From: Nematostella vectensis
Lineage: Eukaryota > Cnidaria > Anthozoa > Actiniaria > Edwardsiidae
Assembly (NCBI RefSeq): GCF_932526225.1
Contig: NC_064041.1
Span: 1,438,699-1,502,698, forward strand
Reading direction: 5' to 3'
Length of the DNA stretch: 64,000 nt
Positions 34,325 through 46,536 of the stretch are shown here, in pieces (within the stretch, counting starts at the first letter, position 1; each line of letters starts with the position of its first letter). The notes beneath the pieces are model-generated. The model made no database searches, was not told the DNA's origin, and saw only the letters and a program-made list of their open reading frames with translations. Both the position numbers and the translations under genes were made by a program.

Positions 34325-37300
34325 TCACTGTTCCTGGCTTGCTTCCAGGAGCGCTAGCTTCCCAACAGGTCGGATCAATGTTCCTTTCGTAGTTGCGACT
34401 TCCGCAGATCGCACAAGACCATCAGGACTAGCAATCGGTGCCAGAACTCGTCCCAAGCGCCACTTGCTTCTGGGTACATCTCTCTCCACGATCAACACAA
34501 GGTCGCCGCGGCGAAGATTGCGCTGTATCGCACGCCACTTGCTGCGCTGGACCAGGTGTGGCACGTACTCTCTTCTCCACCGGCGCCAAAACTGATCAGC
34601 CAAGTACTGACTGTGGCGCCATCGACGACGAAGTGACATATCTCTCTCGCTGAATTCACCGGGCGCGGAATTTGTACTCGCACATCCATGAAGGAAGTGG
34701 TTTGGCGTTAGCACACTCACATCAGTAGGAGATGACACACTTCCCCCGTACACCAGTGGACGCGAGTTCAGTATAGACTCCGCCTCGGCGAGTACAGAAG
34801 ACTTCATCTAGTGTAAGGACGTTTCCTAACGTCACTCTCATCGTGCGCTTGGTAGACTTCACCAACACTTCCCAGGCTCCACCGAACCAAGGCCCATCAG
34901 TCGGATTGAAGTCCCACTTCACACCGTGCACACTGAGCTCATCTGCGATTCGTTCTTGACTCAACTCCTGGAGTGCCTCCCTCAACTCTCGCTCAGCTCC
35001 TACAAAGTTCGAACCATTGTCACTCATAATCCTGACAGGATTACCTCGGCGGGCGCGAAAGCGACGCAAAGCCATAATAAAGGAATCTGTATCGAGGCTA
35101 TGCGCGGTCTCTAGATGCACGGCGCGCATGTGCAGGCACGTAAATAGGCACACGTAACGCTTCTCCACGCGATTTCGACCAACACGAACTTGAAACGGCC
35201 CCGCGTAGTCTAAGCCTACATGCTTGAACGGCGTGCTGACACCAGCAAGACGAACGGCTGGAAGGTCACTCATCTTCTGGGTCATCGGCTGGACGCGACG
35301 GCGATGGCACAGTGGGCACTTAATGGTGCACTCCTTCACTTCTGCCCGCCCACGCAGTATCCAGAATCTCTCGCGTAGGTGGTTGAAGACATGCTCCACT
35401 CCAACATGGCGAAGCTTCTGATGGTACTCGGTGACTATCAGGCGTGTGACGTCCTGTCCGTGGTCGAGGATTATCGGGTGCTTCGTTTCCCATGGTATGT
35501 CGGCCCGGTCTTTCCTCCCTCCGACGCGGAGAACTCCATCTACAAGCTGTGGATCGAGGTTTGCAATGCGACTTGCTCGAGGAACTGGCTGTCCCTTCTC
35601 CAACGACTCAATTTCTCTGGCGAACCTGTCTCTCTGTGCCCACTTGATCCAGTACAGCTCCTCTGTCTTCAACTCTTCAATGCTTAGTGCTCCCGACTTG
35701 GGGTTATCTCGGTTGCGCAGGTTATACAGGAAACGCAGGATCCAGGCCGTAACTCGGCGCAGCTTTAACCAACTGAAAGCGCAGCTGTGTCGATCAAAGG
35801 GGCGTCTGCTTCTTGCTAAACTCTCAGGACCTTCTTTCGCATCTCAGACTTTTCCGACGGCGGTGCAGTGGTTTGAACGTCATCTATTGGCCAAGCGTGC
35901 ACTGGTAACCTCAGGAACTCCGGTCTTTCAATCCAAGTTGTGTGGGCTTGTATGTCGCCTGCGGAGGCTTCTGTTGTTGCCACATCGGCGATGTTCATCT
36001 CCGTTCGTACGTGGTGCCACTGGATGAGGTCACTCTCTGTCAAGATCTCAGCTACACGGTTGGCGACAAACGGCTTGAAATTCCTCGGCTCGCCACGAAT
36101 CCACCACAGTGCGGTAGTGGAGTCCGAAAGGTAGATCACCTCTCGCATACTCAAACTGAGCTGTACACAAGCGGCCTTGGCGAGTCGTACGGCTAGCTGA
36201 CACGCCATTAGCTCCCCTCTCGGGATTGAGATCGGCTTCAACGGCATGAGGCGCGTTTTTGCGATGACTAGATGACACGTGACTTCCCCGACTGTCGACG
36301 TTGCGCGCACGTAGGCGACTGCGGCGCATGCTTCCTCAGACGCATCGCAAAACACTACTAACTGCTTCTTCCTTAACTTACTGGGCTGACGGTAAATGTA
36401 GCGTGGGACAACAAAGGACTTTAGGGCAACCATCTCCGCCTCCCACTTGCTCCACTCTAAGCGCAGATCTGACGGTAGTAACTCATCCCAGTCTATGCCA
36501 CGTGACGATGTACGCTGCAACATGACTTTGGCGCGAACCACGTATGGACTTGCCCATCCTAACGGGTCATACAATCCCGCTAGTTTCTTGAGGACACCCC
36601 GTTTTGTTTCTTCTGCGGGAGGTCTTTCGACGTGTGCAAATGCAAAGCCGAGGGTGTCTGACTGAGGATCCCATCGCACCCCAAGCGCTCGACCTTGCGG
36701 CAGCTCTCCCATCTCTAGGGCCTCGTTACGGACGGCTCGCTCTGTCTCCGGTACGGTAGCTAACACCTCGGCAGACGACGACATCCACTTACGCATGGGA
36801 AATCCCCCTTCAGCCATAAGTGCGGTAACATCCTCGCGCAGCTTTACAGCTTCTCCGACATCCTCACAGGACGTGTATAAGTCATCAATATATCGAATAT
36901 GTCGCGCTTGACTACGGCGGCGGCGTCTGGCCATTGCTCCTTCTTGTCTTCAGCTGTACGCTGGACGGCAAAGTTCGCTTCACATGGCGACGACTTATCT
37001 CCGAACACGAGGCAATTCATCTCATAAACATCAGGCGGCTTGTCCGTCTCTAGATCTCGCCAAAGATAGCGGTGGTACTTGCGGTCCTCTGTACGCAAGC
37101 GCACATGACAAAACATGTCTGACACATCACCCGCGAGCGCTACAGGTCGTTCACGGAAACGCATCAAAACGCCTGGTAGATCGTTATGTAGACTAGGCCC
37201 TGCTTCTAGACAGTCGTTGAGACAGATCCCATCGTGCACTGCGGCTGAATCAAACACGACTCTTGGAAGAGGCTTGTGTGGCGACAACACCGGGTGATGG

Positions 37301-38010
37301 GGTAGCAGCCATTGCTCTGTATCCTCCACCCGTTCCTCATCTGAGAGCTTGCGGGCAAACCCTTTCTCGACGTACGCGCTGATTGCTTTCTTATACCCTT
37401 GCGCCAGCTCCGGGTCTTTCTGCAGGCGACGCTCCACTGACTCTAGGTGACTCAAGGCTGTGGCGTAGTTATTAGGTAATGGAGGTCGGTCAGGTTTCCA
37501 CAAGAGCGCTAACTCGTAACCTGAATCCACTATGGGGCCATTAAGGCTGCTGTGTCGAGGCCTAACAAAACATCAACCGTCTCGTTGCCCGTGTTCTCTA
37601 CTGGGACATCACACAAATGCGCATAGCGTCGCTTGACCTCTGACCAATCAATAGCACTGACAGGAGCACAGATGCTTTTTATTGTCCACGCGCTCACAGT
37701 TCCTTTAACCGCAGATGATGCAAATGGTAGATGCACGCGCTCTGACTTGACCGTGGTACTAACCCCCCCTACTGTGTCAACGGTTAGGTTTTGCCTAGGA
37801 CCTGATATCCCCAGTTGCTGCAAACCCAGTTCTTACAAGGGTAGTTTCGCTGCCTGAATCCAAAAGTACTAAAACCATAACTACTTGGCCAGAGTCACTA
37901 GTAAATGGTACTGCAACAGTTTTGAGCGCGACTTTATTGACACTTGGCGTTCTGGCTTGCGCTTTCCCGCAATGAACCTCTTTATCCCCTGGAGGAAGTT
38001 CGACAGTTAA
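34325..38010 (-). pseudogene. BEL/Pao pol polyprotein, frameshifted
   Basis: In minus order: aspartic protease with the DSGS active site near 37870 and a frame change near 37835; protease remainder (37823-37530); Pao-type RT (37530-36844, with ALAGDVSDMF) and, after a frame change, RIRYIDDLYT-like catalytic YIDD and RNase H-like region (36934-35816); integrase with an HHCC-like zinc module (H..H..CPLCHRR) and a DDE core (LDYAGPF, SDNGSNF, WFGGAWE) at 35672-34722; then, in another frame, the DUF5641-like C-terminal domain (34807-34325). At least three frame breaks. Described only; no functional product is expected. Confidence 0.88.
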
Positions 38011-38023
38011 GGGCTCTCTAGAT

Positions 38024-39480
38024 GGTTGTTTGGGAGCAAAGTGAAATACACAACAATTATAGGTGAAAATGATAATGGTGGCTTGAGAGCTCCTGATTTC
38101 TTTGCATCAATTAGAGCTACTCGTGTTACTTTAGCTTTAAAGTTGTCAAATGAAGAGGAGAGAACATAAGGTTTTACCAAGATACCTTTTAAAAATAATT
38201 GGAGGTGTGGGAACAATACGCGACAATTTTGATATAAAACGTCTTCAGGACGATATATCCGGTTATTATAAGGAGGTGTTTGGAATATGGGCCGAGCTCT
38301 TTTCAAACCCAATAAATGATTCGGATTTAGAGGATGAAGTGCTGTGGAATAACAAGCATATTAAAATTGGGGGGAGGTCTGTTTTCTTTAGATCCTTTTA
38401 TGAATGTGGCATCCGCACAGTAAGAGATTTATGCAGTAAGGTGGGTCGTTTTGAGTGGCAGATATGTTTGAAGAAAGGTGTCCCAGGTACAGGGTATTTT
38501 AACTGGTTATCTTTATTTAATGCTATTCCAAAAGTATGGAAAGATAAGTTGAGACATAATCCTGGCTTGGTAGGACAGTCTAAACCAGCAGCACGTTTGT
38601 TACGGTTAGGTAATTAGAGATACGAAATAGGAAAATTTAAGGCTAAACAGGTATATAATCATATAGTAAGAATGAAGTTTAAACCGCCAACTGCACAGTT
38701 AAACAGTCTCCAAAGAATAGGAGGCTCTCCTGAGTCCATCGATTGGAGACAAGTTTATCGTAGAATTTACACCACAGCTAGAGACACTATTCAAGGTCCT
38801 TTCAATATAAAATTCTTAACAATTGCCTTTTTATGAACAAAGATCTGTTTCGGTTTGGACTAGTGGATAGTCCTTCGTGCTCTTATTGTTTTTCCCATTT
38901 AGAAACTGTTGACCACATCTTATTGAGTGTACTAAGACAAGAAATTTATACCTAGACATCCAAAAATGGTTAAGTGCCTTCAAGGTGCAACTCCCACCTC
39001 TATGTATTAAAGATATAATACTAGGTGTGGAAAATGAAAACGCAGCGGTGAACTCCGTGATCCTAAATTATAAACTCCTGGTTTATAAAAGGAGGGAATC
39101 ACACAAATTGCCAAACTTATACTCATTTAAACTATTCCTCAGAGACATAGAGAAAGTAGAAAGGCGGGCTTCAAAATTGAGTAATAAACCATTGCAGCAT
39201 TTGAAGAAATGGGAATTGATAATACATGCATTAAGCTCTACCGGGATAATGTAGTTTGTGTTGTGGTTGTGTTGTGTTTTTTGTATATGCAAATCAAATG
39301 AAAGAGAGAAAAATACCGAGTACATAACATATAACATAAGTTTAAGTTATATATGGAGATTAACTTAAGTTCTTTTTTTTTTACAATAATCATATAAGAA
39401 CTTTGCATATTTATGTATATATGTGTGTTTGTGTGTGTAAAAAATGATGAAACGAAATCAAAAGTTAAAAAAAAAAAAGA
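38024..39480 (+). mobile_element. L1/Tx1-type LINE, 3' part
   Basis: Continues the LINE of 27288-31330: LRAPDFFASIRATRVTLALK, then the 38150-38617 frame (VLPRYLLKIIGG, VLWNNKHIKIGGRSVFF). A stop comes at 38617, with further homologous segments in broken frames. It includes a CSYCFSHLETVDHIL zinc-knuckle tail near 38880 and a last open piece at 38985-39254. It ends in an A-rich tract near 39459-39480. Confidence 0.82.
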
Positions 39481-39936
39481 AGAAAGATATTCTCAATGTG
39501 CACTTGCCTGCTTCACCTTGACTCGAGTTTACTTGATTCGGCTCCGGTCCTTTCTACACTCATGAGTCATAATACTCGTTCTCCCCCCCCCCCCCCCCTC
39601 CCCCCACCCCCATTTCTCCACCTGGCCTGGTAGACCATTCAATGAATGAATGAATTATTAACCAATCGTTTTATTGTGCCTCTTGCGCAGCCAGCTATTC
39701 CAAAATAACAAGTACTTCGAGTATTTAGTAACGATCTTTGTTAACGCATATTGTATTGGCATTAAATACTTTGAACATGACAATGTCAAGATATCCATTG
39801 CAAATTATTTTTCATCAATCACCGCTTCATCGTATTTCTATAGAAACCGTTGAAGCGTGAAGAACGTAAATAACCCATCGGAAGATCAAAAGCAAGCACG
39901 AAATTATCCCTTTGCTCACTCACACATATTACAGAC
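39481..39936. other. upstream region of the BOK-like gene
   Basis: Contains a ~18-base C run near 39583-39600 and an aatgaatgaatgaat tract near 39641. No coding sequence. It probably holds the promoter and 5' UTR of the gene starting at 39937, but no clear TATA or Inr is assigned. Confidence 0.4.
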
Positions 39937-40602
39937 ATGGGAGCAAAAGCGTGTTTTGTCAAACTTTTCACATTCATTATAAACACAGCGTCGCGGATTT
40001 ACAAATGTGCAGCTGAGGGAAAACATAACACCAAAAGCACAACAAACAATGAAATCGCCGAACAAGCAACTTATTTGTGTGAAAAATACATCCAGAATCG
40101 CTTCCAAAGGTCCTGGAATAACACGAATAATAAATTCTACAAAACAGCCGTCCTCCGAGACACCAAACTCTGCTCGAAAGAGGTTGTATCGACACTTTGT
40201 GATGTGGGTCGGATGATGGAGAATGCATACCCAGCGCTGTATCAAAACATTAGCGAACAGCTCAACTTTAGAATCAATCTAGAGATTGTCGTTTGCGGCA
40301 TGTTTACTTGCGTGTGTGATAATATTCTTGCGTCCGGTATAACCTGGGCCAGGGTCGTATCACTATATGCTTTCGCGGCAGCCCTTGCCGTTGACTGTTG
40401 CCAAACAGACGTCAGAATTGCTAAGAATATTTCCAAATGGATGGGTCAGTACACGAAGAAAAGGTTGTCTGGATGGGTCAGAGAGAACGGTGGCTGGGTG
40501 AGCAGAAGGCTTTATTTGTATTTACCAGTTTACTCAGACATAATTCTATTCAAGTTTTCTGAGGTTCAAAGGGCGCTAGGGCTCACTTATGTTTTGAAGT
40601 GA
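39937..40602 (+). CDS. BCL-2 family protein, BOK-like, single exon
   Basis: A 221-residue protein. A BH3-like segment lies at ~85-99 (TLCDVGRMMENAY), BH1 at ~131-151 (LASGITWARVVSLYAFAAAL; the usual motif is NWGRVV..F.F) and BH2 at 180-187 (WVRENGGW). The GITW.RVVSLYA..A.LAVDC pattern is closer to BOK than to BCL-2/BCL-XL or BAK. BOK proteins act at mitochondrial/ER membranes in apoptosis. The C-terminal tail is only weakly hydrophobic (LYLYLPVYSDIILFKF), so the membrane anchor is uncertain. The frame is intact and intronless. ATG 39937 is the first Met of the frame. Vertebrate BOK genes have introns, so an intronless copy could be a retrocopy or ancestral intron loss; I see no poly(A) remnant. 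Confidence 0.85.
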   Translation: MGAKACFVKLFTFIINTASRIYKCAAEGKHNTKSTTNNEIAEQATYLCEKYIQNRFQRSWNNTNNKFYKTAVLRDTKLCSKEVVSTLCDVGRMMENAYPALYQNISEQLNFRINLEIVVCGMFTCVCDNILASGITWARVVSLYAFAAALAVDCCQTDVRIAKNISKWMGQYTKKRLSGWVRENGGWVSRRLYLYLPVYSDIILFKFSEVQRALGLTYVLK

Positions 40603-40759
40603 CAAAGAACCCGAGTGTCTATCACACGGTTCGTGTCTTTGATAATGATTACCCAAGGTCACGGTCTGCTACCTCACTATACATAATTTCGCGATGTGAA
40701 AATTTTGCAAGTTTGCCGATATAATCGCGACACCTCATTTTCGCGATTTCCACTATCCT

Positions 40760-41210
40760 ACAGGTAGCCCAAGCTCTGTCAATGAGCAACTTGAACCGAC
40801 CGGCTCATTGAAGTCGTTACTTTATGCAAGTATTCTTCCATAAAAATGTATTAAATTTAATCCAACTTGATGTAGTTGTCTATTATTCACACATTTGAGC
40901 GATTAGAGCGCATTCGGGGCCGCTTTAACGCTGGTGAGACTTAGAATTCCCTCTCACTTCTTTCTTTAGTGGCGTGATAGGGGGAATTCTAAATTTCACC
41001 AAACAGCGTTAAAACGGCCCCAAATGCGCTCTATTCGCTTAAACGTGGTAATAATAAACGGCTACAAGTACTACATCATGTTGGATTGAATTTATTCCAT
41101 TTTAATGGAAGATTACTTGCATAAAGAAACAACTCCATATGTTCTCTCTATTAACGGTCAATCAGCCGGTCGGTTCAAATTCTTCATTGACAGAGCCTGG
41201 GCTACCTGTG
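40760..41210. mobile_element. ~450-bp foldback element
   Basis: The two halves are inverted copies along most of their length. Outer ends are caggtagcccaagctctgtc and the reverse of gacagagcctgggctacctg. Inner matching blocks include gagcgcattcggggccgctt against its inverted partner near 41010-41035, and gaaccgaccggct against agccggtcggttc. The center (40965-40985) is ttagtggcgtgatag. No ORF; a MITE or foldback transposon. Its ggtagccca end motif recurs at 13680 and 55205. Confidence 0.85.
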
Positions 41211-41635
41211 ACTATCTAGTAAAAGGTAATATGATTTTGTATTTCTAGATCACCTATGATTCTCGGGAAAAAAAGAGCTTGATCACCTATGTTTTTTGGA
41301 GTTGCTTTTGTTACCACCACCACCATTTTCGGGAGATTTTTAGGTGCGACATGCTTTAAAAAAAAGGAAACCTAGTATTTTCGGGAGCGAGTATACAAGG
41401 GACATTAGCTAGAAATTTCGCTTAAGGATCTTAGAATCGCTAAGAGTTTGGATGCCTTGGGATGAGAAACTAGATTTTTCGGATGGCCGTTATTTCGCCT
41501 AGCAAATCCGAACAGATAAAAAAATATCTAGGAAAGCTCTATACTGTATAAAAATGACTGCAAACGAATAAAAACGGTATCTTAGCTCATTTTAGGCCGG
41601 TTGTGAAATGTTCGTCGTTGGGTGCCCTTGCTAAA

Positions 41636-41689
41636 GGTACGGTAATACGAGCAGCAAAATCGTACAACTGCTGCTCGTATTACCGTACC
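41636..41689. repeat. perfect 21-bp hairpin
   Basis: Arms 41636-41656 (ggtacggtaatacgagcagc, then a) and 41669-41689 are exact reverse complements around a 12-base loop. Confidence 0.9.
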
Positions 41690-41845
41690 AAACTAACAAC
41701 AGGTAGGCCACCCTCAAAAATAAGGTATATTAAGGCTTAGTAAGATGGTGATGTTACTGGAACGCTTCTAAATGAACATTTCAGAACAGCGTATACTCCT
41801 AACACGAGAACACCTTGCCGCTCATCCTGTTCATTATACTGGCCT

Positions 41846-43431
41846 GTGGATACCAAAATAGCTATGAACACTTTCGCATTAACGTTTTTTATCCTTCTCT
41901 TTTATCAGGAGGCTCTACCGCTGCATTTTTGCGAAGAGAAATACTGCATGTTCATCTCAGCCTCCAGGTTCCTTCGAAGCATAGCCCTGCCGCTCTATTT
42001 GGGTGTGTTCGCTGCTCTTGCGGTTGTGATAACGATTTGGTCCTCTCCCGAGTGAGATTAGATAGAAGATCCTGGTTTAATGAACAGGGGAGACACTTTA
42101 AAGAAGTATATCTCCTTGATTGTCCCTGCAGCCAAACAGCTTCAACCCATCGACTCCTGGCTATTTTTGAGCTGAATTTATATATATAAAAAAAGGCCAA
42201 AAACAAATACCCCCCCCCCCCCCCCAAATTTGGAGTTTTTCTTACAGCCTGTCGAAGTCAAACACCGCTACAGCAAGCGGTATCCAAGCTTTCCAACAGT
42301 GCTATGCGGTCCGATCTCCAACGCACCGTGACTGTGCTAATGCACGTCATGTTTGCACGCTCACAATCCACAACAAAAGTAAGTGGGACACTTCCCATAC
42401 GAACAACCGCCAACCCTCTCCCCCCGATTAATATTGGTTAGAGGCGATTTTTCAGCTCAAAACACAAGCAGTAGCAAGGTGATCATTTGCCCTCCAGCAT
42501 TGAGAAAGGGGGAGGGAAAGTGTCCCATTAGTTTTGTTACAGATTGCAGGTAGAATTGTTGAACTGCTATGATTATGGGGGAAGAGTTTGCCCGCCTCTC
42601 TGTCTTAGACTCCCATGATGCAGTGCATCTACAATTTAGAATAAACATGGCGACTCGCTTGTGGTAAAGGTGTTAGCATTAATAATTGTGGCTGAAGGAT
42701 GTAAAATGGGACCCGATGGAGCGCAATTAAGGTATATATTTGTGACTTGATCTGTGTTTGCTTGTCTTTATTTGTCTTTTTGGTGAGAAAAGTTTGAGTT
42801 TTAGCATTTGGTGAGCAACTTTTCTCTCGAGGGACTAAACCCCTTTCTGGGCCACAATTCCCCTTAGAACTACACACGAGGCTAACATTATAGTAATGTA
42901 ACTTGCTTTATTGGGAAAACAGTCAAGACACAACTTCAAGTTATATTTTCTTTTCCTGAAGAATCACGAGGGACTGATTCTAATCCTGGTCCGCTTGTGT
43001 TCAAACGAGCGAAAATTTACCAACACATTTTAGGCAGCCGGTTTGGCGAGATGGAATGACAAAAGCACACTGAGTAATACACTCGAACAACCCTTCTACT
43101 ACCGATGCAAAATATTAAGAGATGTGGCTTTTGTTGAAAGCAATATTATGTGAGTTTTGAATTTCCCCATGTAGTCGTGCGTACAACCCGGCATGATCTC
43201 ATGATATGATAGGTCTTTCATTCACCGAATACAAACATGAAAAAAAAAAAATAACCTTAACACCTTTCGCTTCCTATGAAAAGCAGCATGTGCTATCTGT
43301 AAAGACTTTCTTTTATGGCTTATGTAAAAATGATTTATCCACGCCGGGTTTTTCAAATTACTATCACAGGAATTGTTGACCCCAATTTCTGACTCAACCA
43401 CTACTGTATTTCTCCTGCAGTCGTATATTAA
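41846..43431 (+). CDS. possible three-exon gene for a small Cys-rich membrane protein
   Basis: Exon 1 is 41846-42051, with a signal-like start (MNTFALTFFILLFYQEALP), a short CEEKYC loop and a membrane segment (ALPLYLGVFAALAVVITIW). Its apparent stop overlaps a donor, CCCGA|GTGAGA. Exon 2 (42248-42378) has a strong acceptor (ttcttacag) and donor (gtaagt) and stays open only in the frame required by exon 1; it encodes a Cys/His-rich tail (QCYAVRSPTHRDC, ARHVCTLTIH). Exon 3 starting at 43421 (tctcctgcag acceptor) adds a few codons to a TAA at 43429-43431, and AATAAA follows at 43482. Predicted product ~115 residues. Phase agreement across both junctions is the main support; I know no family for it. 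Confidence 0.45.
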
Positions 43432-43499
43432 AATCTTAATACTATAGTTTTAGTTAATGTAAATTTCCTTTTAATAACACAAATAAAGCTAAATGTTTC

Positions 43500-45441
43500 A
43501 TGTTTTTAAAACTTAAAGCCAATCCATACACATTCACATTCATCCATACACAAAGGGAGGCTAACAAGCGTTATGGGAAATACAATACTGCAATATATAT
43601 AAACATTGAATTTTAATTAACAGCAATAAATGTGTGACAAAAAAGCATCTATGTTACATGGGCAATACAGACTTTCCACAATAACCATAACAAGGCATTG
43701 TGAAGTTTCGGAAAACACATAAATCAAATGGCGCAAAAGGCGGTCTTTGCATATCCCAAGTCTAGGATACTTACATTGCGACGCTACCTTGGTATCTACA
43801 AGAGTATACATTCACGAAAAATGCAAAATCAAAGCTAATCACAGAACACATACAAGATAGTAAGCAATATAACATAAATAAGTCATGTAAACATATACGG
43901 CGCAGTACGACACGGTTATATCATGGAGCTCGATTTCAATACACATAGGTGAAATGGAGTTGTGTTAATACTCTAGCTTGCCTGTCTGTACCGCGATCTT
44001 CCAAGCTCTGTCCTCCACACCTAAATACCTTAAACTGGCAAAAGCTGAAAACAAATGCCCTAGGCAGCAACCGCAACCATAACAAGTCTCAGATAAAACA
44101 TATGCATGATGTATAAAGTGTTCGTAGTTTACAATGTTTGCCAAGTGAATAATAAAAATACGAAAATAAATACTTGGGTAAATCAGTGACCCACCGATTC
44201 GAAAGCCACAGCTTGATATTGAGCACTGAAAAACTCAAAATAGAAGAATGTTTTATGGCGATCATAGAAATAAACAATATTATTCTGAGTTGAGTCGGTC
44301 TGAGGCTTACCCCGGCTGTGCTGAAAATACACTTTGAGTGACTGCTGAAGAATTGACCACAAAAACGCGCAAATGGCATACAAGAATAATATAACCAAAA
44401 TACAGTATAAACAAATTATACGGTCATGTATTCTACGAGTATCATAATAAAATGTCATAACAATCATTATCATGTTCATCATAAAAAAATAGCTACACAG
44501 CTGAATGAATAAACCAAGCACAAAATATATGGATGAAGCACAAGCAAAATATCGAGGAATGCATCAATTCTTCATCTATATCATCACTATATCTTATTAC
44601 CAATCAGAATCATTTAGGCAGCACAAAAGATCATGCAATATAAATGTGGAAGAATGCATCTATGTGGTCTTATAGTCACAATTACAAAGAGAATCATTAT
44701 GTACCGTTAAAACGAGGTACTTATCTTAATCAGCGGCAAACAGCCCTGGAACTAAAGCATTTAACAAAGTACTACAAATGAGCAAATATAGATTGGATAA
44801 TTGATTGCTTATCATGGATTGACTGCAGCACGACATTCCTGTCTGAAGGGCCGGTGCGCCAGACAGCTGGGTGTTTATTCCCACTTTCATCTAAAAGCCT
44901 GGAAGGCAATGTACTGTTTCGCCAGCCAACACATTGTCAACATTTACTGATCAATGGTTTAAACTAAGACCTGTGCTGTGCTTGGACGTGCGGTTTTGAT
45001 GGCTCAGCAGCTACCTGGTCCATATTTTTGGCCTGATCTTTTTGCACGAGGCCCCACTAGAGCTGGGTACAGTTGTCCCTCCAAAGACGTAGGTGTCTGG
45101 GTATAAAACCACTTTTAAACATTCAAAACTAAAACAATGATTGCTATCAATTTTAGATGACATGTTGATAGGATTGAAGCTTAGACGCAATGGCAGACGA
45201 ATTGCACTAATGTCAACAAAGAGCCATTAATTTTAAACACATATATACACATTATTTGTCCTTTCCTGTGTCGTATGCTTCTAAGAACTATCTAAAAACT
45301 ACTCCATTTTGTCAAAAATAAAAGCAAATTCGTGTGATGTCCGCGAATTACGTGTCTGGTGACGCGGTAAGCAGGTCAATGGTCGTGGTCTGTAACTGGT
45401 CAATGCCATTTGAGACGAGTGCATGCCCATGTGGCTTCCAT
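43500..45441 (-). other. probable 3'-UTR terminal exon of the FUBP-family gene
   Basis: Twelve bases after the FUBP stop, a donor CTGTAG|GTAAGT (46525/46524) is present. The next strong minus-strand acceptor is cttgttttag at ~45442, opening a long non-coding stretch toward 43.5 kb. This would make a spliced 3' UTR. Poly(A) position not determined. Small frames here look fortuitous. Confidence 0.4.
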
Positions 45442-46536
45442 CTAAAACAAGAGAGAAAAGTAGGTACAAATCGTCAGCTCAATGCGATGGAGGTGAAACC
45501 CTGTGGAGGAAACATATCAAGTAACAGGCATAAAATAGCACGACTAAGAACCCCAGACAAGATAGAATAATAGCAACTACAACAATAACAAGAAACAGTA
45601 CATGTGAAAACAGTTCGTGTGTAAACAAGTCATAAATAGCAATAGGAAAGAGAGGAATTAGAATGCACAAAATGCAACATGGGGTATCAATGATACCAAA
45701 TTATCATTGGCACAAATATCACGCAATGGTATTATTAATTTATCAAAAAATGCATAAAAATAAATAGCTCCAAATCAACACAAGTAAAATGGCAAGTATG
45801 GTTCAATGAAATATCGTAATGGTAGGCAATCAAGTAAAACAGCATAATAATAGACAAAAATAACAATGCAAGAAAACATCAAAACGACAAGAGTGGTTAG
45901 ATGCTAAAAATCGGGCACCGCATGTTCCTGGGTGGATTGCCCACACTGTTGAGAACCAAGGCAACAATGTTAAAATGACATTTCAAACAAGTCATTTCAA
46001 GAAAATTAACACACTCCATCAATTAGAATACATGTAAAATTTCGAGAGTAAATGCTTGACAAATATCATAGTAAAGATTTCTAAACCCTAGTTTTGAAAA
46101 CAAAATCTACTGTAGGAACAATTTAGATACACGTATACAGATACAGTCGTGATATCAATGGTTATCAGACATTCTTCTTAAGGTTTGACTATTAGATATA
46201 TATGTTGCTGGGTTCCATCCTGGTTTAGTTAACCTAATGGCTCGCCCCTCCCCATTTACACATTCACATCGCAACCAGCAAAACCGAATGTTTAGTCTTT
46301 TGACATATCACAATAATTCAGGAACTGAGACCTTATTATATTTGACTGTTTGAATCCCTCGCTATCGGTTGGTCCACAATACAAAACATCCCCTACATAT
46401 TTCAGCTGTTTTCTGTTAAAAAAACATTAGCTCCGAAAAGATCGTGACTTATTATTCAACCCCCTTTTGCCATGTAAATGCCATACAGTGATGCCAAACA
46501 CCCAATAACGTTAGAGGTACTTACCTACAGGACGAG

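Larger units (their letters stand above)
34043..38023 (-). mobile_element. BEL/Pao LTR retrotransposon, one LTR, 5' truncated
   Basis: Minus-strand pol of BEL/Pao type with a single 3' LTR at the left (34043-34321). The right side ends inside the protease region at ~38023, where LINE sequence resumes; gag and the 5' LTR are missing. Several one-base frameshifts make it non-autonomous. Confidence 0.85.

Noticed and set aside
35816-36525. Several + strand frames inside the BEL region
   Set aside because: Antisense shadows of the minus-strand pol gene.
34325-38010. Active BEL/Pao element
   Set aside because: Only one LTR, no gag, and at least three frame breaks in pol.
44183-44521. 112-aa hydrophobic minus-strand frame
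   Set aside because: AT-rich sequence in the probable FUBP 3' UTR; no start context, domain or splice signals.
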